NCBI RefSeq assembly: GCF_007655305.1
Contig: NZ_VLOG01000045.1
Location: 5,096-69,095, forward strand
Direction: 5' to 3'
Length of the DNA stretch: 64,000 bases
From: Algoriphagus algorifonticola
GTDB lineage: Bacteria > Bacteroidota > Bacteroidia > Cytophagales > Cyclobacteriaceae
Shown: piece by piece, positions 43,768-53,703 of the stretch
Layout: every line of letters starts with the position of its first letter
Position numbering within the stretch: position 1 is the stretch's first letter
The notes under the pieces: model-generated
What the model was told of the DNA's origin: nothing
What the model saw: the letters and a program-made list of their open reading frames with translations, nothing else
Databases searched by the model: none
Translations under genes and position numbers: made by a program

Positions 43768-44918
43768 AGAAGCTGATCACAGGACTATCAATTTTCCTTG
43801 GGGTATCCATCTCCGGATTTGCACAATCGGCCAACCATGACCAGTACAAGGAGACCATAAGCTATTTGCAGGGAAACAGCATTTATGACAGAGGAGTGAT
43901 GACCTTCTTTGAAGAAATGAGGGATTATGGCTTTGCACACTCAGATCCTTTCATGAGAGATGCTCAGACCTTGGCCTGTATTTTCATGCTGATTTTTTTC
44001 AGTCTGAAATGCTACGAAATGATGGCGGGGGACAAGAAGCTTGAAATTATGCCCCTCCTGAGGCCATTTGCTTTGGTGATTCTTCTGATGTGGTGGCCAA
44101 TTTTCTGCCAGATCATCGCTTTTCCCACCGATTTGATCGCAGCCAAAACGGAAGCGCTTTTCGGGACCCAAAACGATATCAATAATGGGTTGCGGCTTGA
44201 CCGCGCCGCCTACATGATCGAGATGGCCGATCAGCTAGTGGAATATCAGGCAGTGACGGAGATGGCATCGGAACAGGCGCAGGAATCCGATAAGGATTTG
44301 GGGACGGTGATTGTGGATGGGGTGAAAGGATTTTTCTCCGATCAGATTCTAGCTCCTATTGTCCAAATGCGAATCAGGATGCAAACCAGCCTTCAGCTTC
44401 TCGCTACCCAAATCATCGAATTGGTGGCCATATGGATTCTGAGAGTGTGTGTCTATATCATTTTCATGTTGCAGATCATCTACTCGACAGTCTTGGTGAT
44501 ACTCGGACCTTTTTCAGTGGTAGTGAGTATTCTTCCAGCTTTTCGGGATGCGTTCACGACTTGGATAGCCAGGTTTGTTTCTGTCAACCTTTATGTGGGA
44601 GTGGCTTATTTGATTCTCTACATCACAGGAAGACTCCAGCAATACGCCTTGGAGGTCGAAATTGACAAGTACGAGTACCTGCTTTCAACCGGTGGCGGAG
44701 CGGATCGACTTGAAAAAATGGCTTGGCTGGCATCCAATGGCTTTTTGAGTTTCGGGCTGGTGATAGTTGCATTTTTTGTCAGTGCCATTGCCATTACTAC
44801 CGTGCCCTCCATTTCCACTTGGATCATTTCCACTTCAGGAATCTCCTCGGCAGCAACCACCGCCGGAAGGATGGGGTCTTCTGCTTCAAAATCAATTTCA
44901 AGAGCTAAACTAATCTAA
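43764..44918 (+). CDS. traJ: TraJ, VirB6-like inner-membrane channel protein
   Basis: 384 aa. Signal peptide or first TM, then a multi-pass protein with segments near 70-90, 95-115, 210-260 (IIELVAIWILRVCVYIIFML, QIIYSTVLVILGPFSVVVSI), 275-295 and 320-350, and a Ser/Ala-rich tail. WWPIFCQIIAFPTDLIAA fits TraJ. Forms part of the inner-membrane pore. Confidence 0.82.
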   Translation: MKKLITGLSIFLGVSISGFAQSANHDQYKETISYLQGNSIYDRGVMTFFEEMRDYGFAHSDPFMRDAQTLACIFMLIFFSLKCYEMMAGDKKLEIMPLLRPFALVILLMWWPIFCQIIAFPTDLIAAKTEALFGTQNDINNGLRLDRAAYMIEMADQLVEYQAVTEMASEQAQESDKDLGTVIVDGVKGFFSDQILAPIVQMRIRMQTSLQLLATQIIELVAIWILRVCVYIIFMLQIIYSTVLVILGPFSVVVSILPAFRDAFTTWIARFVSVNLYVGVAYLILYITGRLQQYALEVEIDKYEYLLSTGGGADRLEKMAWLASNGFLSFGLVIVAFFVSAIAITTVPSISTWIISTSGISSAATTAGRMGSSASKSISRAKLI

Positions 44919-44920
44919 CC

Positions 44921-45529
44921 ATGATCATCCAAAATATTGAGTCGAAAATCAGATTGGCTACGGTTCTTTCCTTGGGAAGCCTGCTTACCTCAATCATTAT
45001 CTGTGGATTTGTTTCGGTTTACGCTTATAAACAGGTAGCCAATGCTAGGCAGTCCATTTATATCCTGGATAATGATATTCCCATTTTGGCCAAGCAGGCC
45101 AATATGCAAATGAATAGGCCAGCTGAGTACAAAGCAGCCGTGGACTTATTCCATAGCCTTTTTTTCAACCTGACTCCCGATGATAAGCACATCGAATATC
45201 AGATGAGCAGGGCCATGTATTTCGTGGATGAGACAGGAGTCGGCCAATACAATAACCTGAAAGAAAAGGGCTACTTCAATTCCATTCTTTCTTCAAGTTC
45301 TGTGCTTTCCATCCAGACGGATTCCATTGTCCTGGATCAGAATAGATTCCGGTATTACGGTAAGCAAAAGATAGATCGAAGAAGTGCCACAATCACCCGA
45401 TCGATCATCACTGAAGGTGAATTGATCGATATCCCGAGAAGTGAAAATAACAGCCACGGAGTATTGATCACGAATTGGAAAACCATTGAAAATAAAGATC
45501 TGAGCAATGTTTCGAAAAACACCTTCTAA
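44921..45529 (+). CDS. traK: TraK, VirB8-like protein
   Basis: 202 aa. Single N-terminal TM (LATVLSLGSLLTSIIICGFV), then a periplasmic domain with RQSIYILDNDIPILAKQANM and FHSLFFNLTPDDKHIEYQMS, the TraK signature. Assembly scaffold of the channel. Starts 2 nt after traJ. Confidence 0.85.
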   Translation: MIIQNIESKIRLATVLSLGSLLTSIIICGFVSVYAYKQVANARQSIYILDNDIPILAKQANMQMNRPAEYKAAVDLFHSLFFNLTPDDKHIEYQMSRAMYFVDETGVGQYNNLKEKGYFNSILSSSSVLSIQTDSIVLDQNRFRYYGKQKIDRRSATITRSIITEGELIDIPRSENNSHGVLITNWKTIENKDLSNVSKNTF

Positions 45530-45938
45530 GGATCGGGAAACTACCCTATTCCAAGAGCTGAAAAATGAGCTTTATCCTCACTTGGCAGGAGTAAACGGCC
45601 ATTTGAAAGGGTTGATGGATCGATATGCCAAAATTATTTTTTGTGTCATGCTCCTTCTTATCGTAGCATCTTTCATCCTGACCTTTTTTGTGCTGAAACC
45701 TTCCCCTGAGAATCAGGCTGAAAATTTCAAAAAGGAGCTAAAGGTCATCCCGAGGGAGCTTTCAAATGAATTTTCAGCCTTACAGGATTTGACACTAAGG
45801 GCTGCGAAAATGGCAGAGTTAAAGTCTGAAATAGAACGGATTATCGCTCAGGATTCCATTTCAAAGACCGATTCAGCCTATCTGGAAAAAGCAATTGAGC
45901 AACTGCAATACTTTAACAACCACTCCCATGAAAATTGA
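45507..45938 (+). CDS. TraL-like small membrane protein
   Basis: 143 aa. One TM at ~45-67 (IIFCVMLLLIVASFILTFFV) and a periplasmic coiled coil. Sits where traL lies between traK and traM; sequence match to TraL is weak. Overlaps traK by 23 nt and traM by 11 nt. Confidence 0.6.
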   Translation: MFRKTPSKDRETTLFQELKNELYPHLAGVNGHLKGLMDRYAKIIFCVMLLLIVASFILTFFVLKPSPENQAENFKKELKVIPRELSNEFSALQDLTLRAAKMAELKSEIERIIAQDSISKTDSAYLEKAIEQLQYFNNHSHEN

Positions 45939-47151
45939 CTTCAAACAACCCAAATACATCCTGCCGATTATCATGCTCCCGTTTTTGTGCTTGCTGTTTT
46001 ACGGCTATAAATCCTTCAGCAAAGACGGTCCGGCTGAGCCTGTTCAGGGGCTTAGTGGAATCCAATCCGAGATTGGCAAGGTATCGGAACAGATCCAGAA
46101 AAAACCGCTTGATTCCAAATTGGATGCTTCCAGGGAAACCTATAAAAGGGCAAATGATGGATACACGGCTATCAAAGGCTTGGAGCTCGAGGTAGAAGAA
46201 TCCAGCCAAATTAAAACGCTGTATAACGAGGAAGAAAAAAGGCTGCTGGATTCCATAGATAACGCTTTAAAAAGCGCAGGTCTGTACTCGGAAAAACCCG
46301 ATGCAGGGAATCCAATTCCAACTGTTTTGCCACAACATTCCAGACAGCAAAGCTTTTCCAAGGAAGATGAAGAATTGCTGAATGCCATCAATCAGCTGGA
46401 AGGAAAAAAGACCCAAGTTCCCGTCAACCGATACGAAGATCCCATGGAGCTATTCAAAGCTCAAATGGCGGTAATAGACTCCATCTCCAAAGCGAATGAT
46501 CCAAATTATCGAGAGCTACAGCAAAAAGAAAAGGAGAGTCAACCCGTAGCAAATGAGACCGAAAACGTGGTTTATCGAGTCCAGAAGTCAGAGGGGGCCG
46601 CAACCTTATTCAATACCGTCACTAGAGAAAAAAAAGGAAAGTTCATCGAGGCAATCATTGACCAGGATATCAAGAGTGGTACCCTAGGAGCTAGATTGAG
46701 AATCCGACTTTTAGATGATATCCTGATCGGAAATGCCATTGTGGGCAGAGGCACTTATCTCTATGCCTTGATTTCCGGATATGAAGCGCAGCGGGTGAAA
46801 CTGACCATTTCTTCGGTCATGATCAATGATCGAATCTTCCCGATTAAACTCTCCATCTATGACGTTGATGGGATGGAGGGTCTGTATGTCCCGGCCAGTG
46901 CCTTTCGGGAATTCTCCAAAGAACTCGGAGGAAATACCACCGGGGGAATGAATCTGACCATGCAGCCAAACTCAGACGAATTGAGTCAACTGTATATGTC
47001 TGCGCTCCAACGAATGTTCACCTCAACATCCCAAGCCGTTTCCAAATCCATCAAAAAGAACAAGGCCAATATCAAGTATGGAACCTCTGTCTATCTGATC
47101 GATACCCACGAATTGCAGGAAGACGGAAAAATGATCCAAAATCAAAACTGA
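45928..47151 (+). CDS. traM: TraM, VirB10-like protein
   Basis: 407 aa from ATG 45928, overlapping the traL-like stop; the longer frame from 45895 is less likely. N-terminal TM (ILPIIMLPFLCLLFYGYKSF), a charged linker, and a C-terminal domain with GTLGARLRIRLLDDILIGNA, RGTYLYALISGYEAQRVKLT and GLYVPASAFREFSKELG, the TraM pattern. Spans the envelope and links ATPases to the outer pore. Confidence 0.87.
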   Translation: MKIDFKQPKYILPIIMLPFLCLLFYGYKSFSKDGPAEPVQGLSGIQSEIGKVSEQIQKKPLDSKLDASRETYKRANDGYTAIKGLELEVEESSQIKTLYNEEEKRLLDSIDNALKSAGLYSEKPDAGNPIPTVLPQHSRQQSFSKEDEELLNAINQLEGKKTQVPVNRYEDPMELFKAQMAVIDSISKANDPNYRELQQKEKESQPVANETENVVYRVQKSEGAATLFNTVTREKKGKFIEAIIDQDIKSGTLGARLRIRLLDDILIGNAIVGRGTYLYALISGYEAQRVKLTISSVMINDRIFPIKLSIYDVDGMEGLYVPASAFREFSKELGGNTTGGMNLTMQPNSDELSQLYMSALQRMFTSTSQAVSKSIKKNKANIKYGTSVYLIDTHELQEDGKMIQNQN

Positions 47152-47157
47152 CTTACC

Positions 47158-47994
47158 ATGAGACAAAAGATTATAACCTTAATCCTTTGGGCGATATCCA
47201 TTTCGGGCTATGCCCAGCAAAACGGAACGCTGCTGAAAAGCCAACTTCCCAAGATCTATATCGACGAGGAAATCTCGTTACACTTTCTTTCTCCCGAACC
47301 CATTCAATATGTGGATATCTCGACCGATAATATGATCGGGGATATTCCTTTGGAGAGTGTTTTTCGGGTAAAAGCCATCCGGGACAGTGTTTCCAACCTC
47401 AATGGATACAATAAGTCTTTGGGCGTAGTTACCATTATCGGGCAGAAGTTCATCGCTCAGTACGATTTATGGTATGCCCATGATGAGCGGCAGCTCAAGA
47501 CTCAAATCGAAATTCTTCCGATCAATACCAATCCCTTGGAGGTCGGTAAAATCCCCATGAGCGACCAAGAGCTTCGGTATTTCTCCATAGAAGCATTCAA
47601 AGAGAAGAAGAAGGACAAGATCACCAAAAGTAGTCAGTATGGGGTTTCCGGTCAGGTGAACAGTATCTACACGGTGGACGATTACATCTTTTTGGACATC
47701 TCCTTTATCAACAAGACCAATCTCAAATTTGACCTGGACCAGTTGAGGTTTAAGATCGAGGACAAACGAATTGTCAAAGCAACCAATGTCCAATCCATTG
47801 AGATAGAGCCTGAATACCAGCTTTTTACTCCGGAGAGCTTTGAGAAGAAATACCGCAATATCTACGTGTTCAAAAAGTTCACCTTCCCCAATTCAAAGGT
47901 TTTCACCATCGAGCTTTCCGAATCCCAAATCAGTGGAAGAACGCTCTCCTTGGAGATCAAGTACGCGGACCTTTTGGCGGCAGACACACTTTAA
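47158..47994 (+). CDS. traN: TraN, VirB9-like protein
   Basis: 278 aa. Signal peptide ending SGYAQQ, IYIDEEISLHFLSPEPIQYV and KAIRDSVSNLNGYNKSLGVV, then a C-terminal beta domain with DYIFLDISFINKTNLKFDLD and FTFPNSKVFTIELSESQISG, typical of TraN. Periplasmic/outer-membrane core component pairing with TraM. Confidence 0.87.
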   Translation: MRQKIITLILWAISISGYAQQNGTLLKSQLPKIYIDEEISLHFLSPEPIQYVDISTDNMIGDIPLESVFRVKAIRDSVSNLNGYNKSLGVVTIIGQKFIAQYDLWYAHDERQLKTQIEILPINTNPLEVGKIPMSDQELRYFSIEAFKEKKKDKITKSSQYGVSGQVNSIYTVDDYIFLDISFINKTNLKFDLDQLRFKIEDKRIVKATNVQSIEIEPEYQLFTPESFEKKYRNIYVFKKFTFPNSKVFTIELSESQISGRTLSLEIKYADLLAADTL

Positions 47995-48026
47995 AAATGA
48001 TTTTTCCCTTCAACTGAGCCTTTGCC

Positions 48027-50018
48027 ATGAATGAAAAAAGAGAATTAAAAAGCCTTCACGCGACCTTTCAATTCATTGTTTACCTGATGGTGTTTCTGGA
48101 CATTCTGATGTTTGTCTATGCCCCACAGTTTTTGGCCATGGATGGGGTAGGAAGATTTCTTTTTCCTCTATTTGAAAAGCTGCAAAACCTGAAGATTTAC
48201 AGCAACGTGCTTCTTGGCAAAGTGGCCATTTTGATAGCGATTTGCCTTTCAGCAATCGGGACTGTCGCCAGAAAGAACCTGGATTTAAACCCGAGGAATC
48301 AGATCATTTTTCCCTTGGCAATCGGCCTGATTTTGTTCTTTGGATCGATCTATCTCTACACGCTGGAAGATTCATTTTTGGTCTTTGACCTCACTTCCAT
48401 TCAAGACCTGGGGTATAGCCTGTCATTATTTATAGGTTCTGTTTTGATCCATACCTCCTTGGACAATGTCTCGAAATTGATCAAATCTGGGCTGGGAAAA
48501 GATGAATGGAATATCGAAGGAGAATCTTTCATGCAAGACATCAAAAAAAACGAAAATCCCTATTCAGTCAACATTCCCATGAAGTTCTATTTCAGGGGAA
48601 AAGTCCGAAAAGGATGGATCAACTTGGTCAATCCATTCAGAGGGACTTTTGTGATCGGAACCCCAGGTTCGGGAAAGTCATTTGGGGTTATCAATCCCTT
48701 TATCCGACAGATGATTGGGAAGGGATTCACCATGTGCCTTTACGATTTTAAGTTTCCTGATTTGGCTCAAATTGCCTACTTCCACTATCTCAAAGCTCAG
48801 GACAAAAAGAAAAACCCAAATTTCAAATTCCATGTGATCAATCTGGACGAGGTAGAATATTCCAGAAGGATCAATCCGATCAACAGAAGGTATTTGAAGA
48901 CGGTGGCCAATGCTTCGGAAACCGCAGAAGCGATTTTTCAATCCCTTCAAAAATCCGATTCCACAGGAGGAGCAGATAAGTTTTTCGAGCAATCGGCCAT
49001 CAACTTTCTCTCCGCCTGTATCTTTTTTGTATCTCGATACGAGGAAGGCAAATATTCCACATTCGCCCATGTGCTGGATTTTCTCAACAGAGACTATGAG
49101 GATATTTTCAACTGTCTGACCAAATATCCCGAACTCAGATCCATGGTATCTCCTTTTCGAAGTGCTTTTGAAAAGAAGGTTTACAGACAGTTGGAAGGGC
49201 AGGTTGGTACCTTGAAGATTTTCCTTTCCAGACTGAATACCAAAGAAACAGCTTGGGTTTTCAGTGGGGATGATTTCGACCTCAAAATCTCGGATCCAAA
49301 TAGCCCCTCCATTCTAGTCCTTGCCAACAGTACCGAAACGCAGAGCATCACAGGCACCTGTTATTCGGTGATCATTAACCGGCTGACCCGATTGATCAAT
49401 ACCAAAGGGAATTTGCCAACCGCTTTGATAGCGGATGAAGCGCCGACTTTTTACATCCACAAAATCGAGAACCTGATTTCTACAGCCCGAAGTAATAAAG
49501 TGGCGGTTTTGCTAGGTCTTCAGGAACTGCCCCAGTTAAACCAGCTTCAGGGAAAAGATACGGCTTCGACCATGACCTCGGTGATCGGAAATGTCCTTTG
49601 TGGTTCCGTTCGCCATAAGGACACGCTGTCCTGGTTGGAGATGATGTTTGGAAAGCGAAAGCAGCTGGGGCAAAGCGTTTCGATTGATCGGGATAAAACT
49701 TCGATTTCGTATAGTGAGCGATATGATCCACTGATTCCTGCGGGCAAAATTGCATCCATGCACACCGGGGAAATAGCGGGAATTATCGCCACAGAAGGAA
49801 CTCAGTTTGACGGAAAATACAAAACCTCAAACGTCCATTGCCGGGTCAATTTGGATATGAGGGAGATCAGGCAGGAAGAAAACTCCTATAGAACCACTCC
49901 GAAATTCTATGATTTCAAAGGAAAAAAGGAAGAGATCCTGACCAAGCACTTTGAGAAAATCCACCGACAGGTTACTGAGATTATTGAAAAGCACAGGGAA
50001 ATGGCAGTGATAGATTAA
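48027..50018 (+). CDS. VirD4-type coupling protein (TraG/MobC)
   Basis: 663 aa. Four N-terminal TMs (~12-150), then the P-loop FVIGTPGSGKSFGVI at ~209-223, FKFPDLAQIAYFH, Walker B LPTALIADEAPTFYIH and LLGLQELPQL. RGTFVIGTPGSGKS and a VirD4/TraD AAA fold identify the coupling ATPase that hands the relaxase-DNA complex to the channel. Complete length. Confidence 0.9.
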   Translation: MNEKRELKSLHATFQFIVYLMVFLDILMFVYAPQFLAMDGVGRFLFPLFEKLQNLKIYSNVLLGKVAILIAICLSAIGTVARKNLDLNPRNQIIFPLAIGLILFFGSIYLYTLEDSFLVFDLTSIQDLGYSLSLFIGSVLIHTSLDNVSKLIKSGLGKDEWNIEGESFMQDIKKNENPYSVNIPMKFYFRGKVRKGWINLVNPFRGTFVIGTPGSGKSFGVINPFIRQMIGKGFTMCLYDFKFPDLAQIAYFHYLKAQDKKKNPNFKFHVINLDEVEYSRRINPINRRYLKTVANASETAEAIFQSLQKSDSTGGADKFFEQSAINFLSACIFFVSRYEEGKYSTFAHVLDFLNRDYEDIFNCLTKYPELRSMVSPFRSAFEKKVYRQLEGQVGTLKIFLSRLNTKETAWVFSGDDFDLKISDPNSPSILVLANSTETQSITGTCYSVIINRLTRLINTKGNLPTALIADEAPTFYIHKIENLISTARSNKVAVLLGLQELPQLNQLQGKDTASTMTSVIGNVLCGSVRHKDTLSWLEMMFGKRKQLGQSVSIDRDKTSISYSERYDPLIPAGKIASMHTGEIAGIIATEGTQFDGKYKTSNVHCRVNLDMREIRQEENSYRTTPKFYDFKGKKEEILTKHFEKIHRQVTEIIEKHREMAVID

Positions 50019-50030
50019 ATCATTGGAATC

Positions 50031-50660
50031 ATGCAAAGGAACCTATCGATCATACTTCTTCTATTTGCTCACCAGGCATTTCCTCAATTCAATTCCATTG
50101 AATTTCGAAAGGAAATGACTTCAGTGAACGTGATCAAGTCTTTTGAATTCAAGCAAGAAGCGAAAGTGTCTGAAATTCCTCCTTTGTCCCAACAGGAACT
50201 AGCCTTGGAACATGGGGAGGAGCTATTGTTGGCATCCCTTCCCTTGGAGGATTTTTTTCTGACTTCAGGGTTTGGCTACCGATCCGATCCATTTTCCGGA
50301 GAAACGAAATTTCATCGGGGAATCGATCTTAAAACCAACCGTTCAAAAGTGCTTTCTATGCTCCATGGAACTGTATTGTCAGTAGGCAATGATCCGTTTT
50401 TGGGAATTTTTGTCAAGGTTCAACACGGCAACTATGAATCGATTTACGGTCACCTTTCTCAATCCTTTGTAGCAAAGGGAGAGCGTGTCTTACCAGGCAC
50501 AATCCTAGGGATTTCGGGAAGTACGGGAAGAGCTACTGGCGATCATCTGCATTTGAGTATCAAAAAGGGAAGGGAATATGTCAATCCAATCTTATTCATT
50601 CAATTGATCTCAAGGCTATCGACCAAAGAAGAGGCAATCACTTATTTATCAAAACCATAA
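50031..50660 (+). CDS. M23-family peptidase
   Basis: 209 aa. Signal peptide (SIILLLFAHQAFPQ), then a LytM domain: GFGYRSDPFSGETKFHRGID with metal His and Asp, YESIYGHLSQS, and GDHLHLSIKKG with HxH. All zinc ligands are present. Likely trims peptidoglycan to let the transfer channel through, doing the job of VirB1-type lysozymes. 12 nt after the coupling protein. Confidence 0.85.
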   Translation: MQRNLSIILLLFAHQAFPQFNSIEFRKEMTSVNVIKSFEFKQEAKVSEIPPLSQQELALEHGEELLLASLPLEDFFLTSGFGYRSDPFSGETKFHRGIDLKTNRSKVLSMLHGTVLSVGNDPFLGIFVKVQHGNYESIYGHLSQSFVAKGERVLPGTILGISGSTGRATGDHLHLSIKKGREYVNPILFIQLISRLSTKEEAITYLSKP

Positions 50661-50670
50661 AGTAAGCAAC

Positions 50671-51597
50671 ATGGCAAATCAAAATGTATTACCGATGAAG
50701 GATTTGGAGATTTTCGGAGTCATCAAAAACGGAAAATTTACCATTCCTCAAAAAGATGTCAACGCCCTGAAGAATGGCGGAATGACCGATATCGTGGAAT
50801 TGACCGACCTGAAAGGGAAGGATATTTTCATCGAAAAATTACCGGCAAGACTTTCCATAGTAAGGGGGGAAGATGGTAATCCCGCCTTGCGGATTGATCC
50901 GGTTTATAGGGAACCAAACTCACATCCCAATTTGAATGACAATGAGCGGAATCTGCTGGTTCGAAATGAATTGGCCAACATCAAGAAAAGCTATGTGGAT
51001 AAAGAAGGGAACATTCAGACCGAAATCATCGAGTACGATCAGCAAACCAAACAATTTCTTTCCTACAATCCCCGTGACATCAAAGCCCCTCAATCAGTCA
51101 ATGGGCAAGAACTCGATCCACAGCAAAAGAAGAAATACAAGGAAGGGGAAACGGTGCTGTTGGCAGATGGGACAGCTTTTCAACTTTCGCCATCTGCTCC
51201 AAAGGGCCTCAGATCAAATAAATCCGGCTTAGTCCTTTCAGTTTTGCTGGATGGAGGGGTATCCTACTTATTGATTACCGGTGTTCAGAAATTGCTCGGA
51301 AAGCAAAGCAAGGAGGATAAAGCCTATAGCGAAGGATACCTTCAGGCCATCAAGGAGGTACAAAAGCAGACGGAGCGACGGATTTCTAAAAATCCAAATG
51401 ACAGAGATGCAATCCGGGATTTGAACAACATCAAGGAGGAATATTCCAAAATTTCAGCTGATTCCTCACTCCCAAAATCGGTTAGGGACGACTTTGATAT
51501 CAATGCCATCAAACGGCTAAACAGCATCGATACGGAAGAGGGAAAGAACCCAAGAAAACGCTTCGAACATGACAATGGCTTTGACAGAGACCTTTGA
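50671..51597 (+). CDS. DUF4099/DUF3945-like element protein
   Basis: 308 aa. PMKDLEIFGVIKNGKFTIPQ and LKNGGMTDIVELTDLKGKDI, then IEKLPARLSIVRGEDGNPAL resemble the DUF4099/DUF3945 region found in ICE-encoded proteins of Bacteroidota. A hydrophobic segment near 185-205 (SGLVLSVLLDGGVSYLLITG) is unexpected in a soluble protein. C-terminus charged and helical. Function unknown. Confidence 0.6.
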   Translation: MANQNVLPMKDLEIFGVIKNGKFTIPQKDVNALKNGGMTDIVELTDLKGKDIFIEKLPARLSIVRGEDGNPALRIDPVYREPNSHPNLNDNERNLLVRNELANIKKSYVDKEGNIQTEIIEYDQQTKQFLSYNPRDIKAPQSVNGQELDPQQKKKYKEGETVLLADGTAFQLSPSAPKGLRSNKSGLVLSVLLDGGVSYLLITGVQKLLGKQSKEDKAYSEGYLQAIKEVQKQTERRISKNPNDRDAIRDLNNIKEEYSKISADSSLPKSVRDDFDINAIKRLNSIDTEEGKNPRKRFEHDNGFDRDL

Positions 51598-52240
51598 TAT
51601 TTTGAGTTATAAGGGAGTGGATAAGGCTATTCAAGGCCTGTTTTCCAAGTTTGCCCATCAGGATCAAACGGGCCAGATCGTTTTTGATTTCTTTGATGAG
51701 CAAGGCAGGAAAGTGGATGCTGAAATCCTGAGCCTTTACCGGAATAAACAGGCTTCAAGAGGGATTTCTACACTCAACCTTTCAGAAGATTCTCGGGCAA
51801 TTTTTGTCTCAGACTCCTATGCTTCCCTGATCTGCTTTGTCAATCAATTCAAAGCCAGAATCTCCTTTGATGAAGCTGGCTTCCTGATCATCGGGGCTGA
51901 GTTTGACTTTAGCTTGTTAACCCAAGCGCTCAAGAAAGTCTCAAAGAAAGCCAAGTTCAATACCGTTTTTAGCACCTCGATTTTGGGAAGGGTGATGGAT
52001 TGTAAGGTTCAGGATTTAGTTTATGATCGGGACTGCCAGTATTATTTGTCTGATGATTGGGTTCAGCTGAAAAATCAAAAGAGGAATAAAGTCTCGAAGG
52101 AATCGATTTTTACCTTTTCACTTCGAACCTACTGCATCTCGCAAGCGATCATTCAAACTGTCCGCACATTTAAGCCTAAGCAAAAGGGAGTTGAGTCCTT
52201 TTATCAGCTAAATCAACTACATTGGAAAAGTCCCATTTAA
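51569..52240 (+). CDS. Hypothetical element protein
   Basis: 223 aa, overlapping the upstream gene by 29 nt. SYKGVDKAIQGLFSKFAHQD and LNLSEDSRAIFVSDSYASLI; the second resembles toprim-like/DUF3991 fragments but is not convincing. No family recognised. Same strand and close spacing keep it in the transfer operon. Confidence 0.5.
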   Translation: MTMALTETFDILSYKGVDKAIQGLFSKFAHQDQTGQIVFDFFDEQGRKVDAEILSLYRNKQASRGISTLNLSEDSRAIFVSDSYASLICFVNQFKARISFDEAGFLIIGAEFDFSLLTQALKKVSKKAKFNTVFSTSILGRVMDCKVQDLVYDRDCQYYLSDDWVQLKNQKRNKVSKESIFTFSLRTYCISQAIIQTVRTFKPKQKGVESFYQLNQLHWKSPI

Positions 52241-52279
52241 TATGGTTTTGCTATATTGAAACGCTTGTCACTCAAAATT

Positions 52280-53029
52280 ATGGAGAATAATAATCTTGAA
52301 TTCCTTAAAAAGAACCTGAAATTCCTTGGTTTTGGCACTTCGTTAAATGCTGCCCTGGAAGCTAAAGTTTCTGAGCGACAGGAGTTCTTTAAAATCGGAG
52401 TTTCAGCTGAATTTGATGCCAAGCAGAAAGATGGAAGCCAGGGAAAGGACAAGGTTAATTATGAGCTGAATTTTTCGAGATCTTCGAAGCCTTTTAATTA
52501 TTCTTTGGATAGCGTAAAAGTCACCCTCAACGAACAGATCCAAAGCACATTTTCGTATGGAAAGGGGAATGACGTGACGGCAAAGGAAGCCTATAATCTG
52601 CTCAGAGGGGCATCTATCCATAAAAAAGCTATTCTAAATAGGCAAATGGATAATGGGTTATTGGCTTCGGGAGAAGTCGGTCAGATGAAGGAAGGCTCAG
52701 GAGAAAAGATTGATTCCATCTGGATCAAACTGGATTTTGAAAAGCGGAATGAGCAGGGGACTTTCTCCTACAAAAAGTTCTATCCTGATCATGGATTCCA
52801 CCTAGAAACTGAACTGAGCAGATTCCCGATCAAGGAGCTTGAAAATTTTCAGGAAAAGGAATTGCTACTTTCCAGCTTAGGACGGGGTAATACCCAAAAA
52901 GCCACTTTGGAAAATGGTCAATCCGTATTTATCGAAGCGGATCCGGAATCGAAGAAAATCCAGTTTTATGACATGAATTTCAACAAATTGGACGTTTTAC
53001 CTACTCAGACGCAAGAAATGGGTAGGTGA
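52280..53029 (+). CDS. Hypothetical DUF3945-like element protein
   Basis: 249 aa from ATG 52280 (MENNNLEFLKKNL); the frame from 52256 adds eight unlikely codons. The middle has GQMKEGSGEKIDSIWIKLDF and the end LLSSLGRGNTQKATLENGQS, VFIEADPESKKIQFYDMN, matching the C-terminal half of DUF3945 proteins of Bacteroidetes ICEs. Last gene of the transfer region. Confidence 0.55.
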   Translation: MENNNLEFLKKNLKFLGFGTSLNAALEAKVSERQEFFKIGVSAEFDAKQKDGSQGKDKVNYELNFSRSSKPFNYSLDSVKVTLNEQIQSTFSYGKGNDVTAKEAYNLLRGASIHKKAILNRQMDNGLLASGEVGQMKEGSGEKIDSIWIKLDFEKRNEQGTFSYKKFYPDHGFHLETELSRFPIKELENFQEKELLLSSLGRGNTQKATLENGQSVFIEADPESKKIQFYDMNFNKLDVLPTQTQEMGR

Positions 53030-53117
53030 ATTTAGGTCTACCAAATCATTTATTTTATTCATATCCAGTCTTTTACATTTAACTATTCCAAATCTTTAAA
53101 CTAAACCATTTTAATCC

Positions 53118-53612
53118 ATGAGAAATCTGAATTATCTGTTTTTAATCGCAATTACCATTTTTTCTTTTAGCTGTTCTTCGGAGGATGAGGGGCCTAAATT
53201 GGTTGAGAAAAATGTCACCATTGAGGTAGAATTGGAGGGGAATTACACCGACTATTTGGTGACCTTTTCGGTTCACAGTATGCTGAGCGGTACCTCTACC
53301 TTTGTTACTCCGGTATTGGATCAGCCGAATGAGCTCAACTGGACCCAAGTGATCGAACAAGGAAATACCTACACTCTTTCTTTTGAGCCAGAAGTCCCAA
53401 CCATTTCAGCCACTTCTTCAGCCCCGATCCATAGCCTAGGCTTTGTCTTCAATGCCGTCCATTTGGGAGGAGAAACAGATGTTTCTTTTCAGCCTCTTTC
53501 GGCGGAAGTTAGAATTTTGGCCAATGGTTCGGTTTTTAAAGAGTTCAGCTATGAGGCTGTGGCACCTGGGGAGACTTCGGTTCCATTGGCGGAGGAGATT
53601 TCGATTGAATAA
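53118..53612 (+). CDS. Small lipoprotein
   Basis: 164 aa with lipobox FSFSC (C19) and acidic +2 region SSEDEGP, as in Bacteroidota surface lipoproteins. The mature part is beta-rich (NVTIEVELEGNYTDYLVTFS). No family recognised. 88 nt after the transfer region, own promoter likely. Confidence 0.6.
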   Translation: MRNLNYLFLIAITIFSFSCSSEDEGPKLVEKNVTIEVELEGNYTDYLVTFSVHSMLSGTSTFVTPVLDQPNELNWTQVIEQGNTYTLSFEPEVPTISATSSAPIHSLGFVFNAVHLGGETDVSFQPLSAEVRILANGSVFKEFSYEAVAPGETSVPLAEEISIE

Positions 53613-53703
53613 TTTACTAAAAGAGGACTATTAATTAAAAGGTTTCTTTACTTTCAAAATTATTAACTTACTTAAAAATGTAAATCAGATCAATACAGTA
53701 AAA

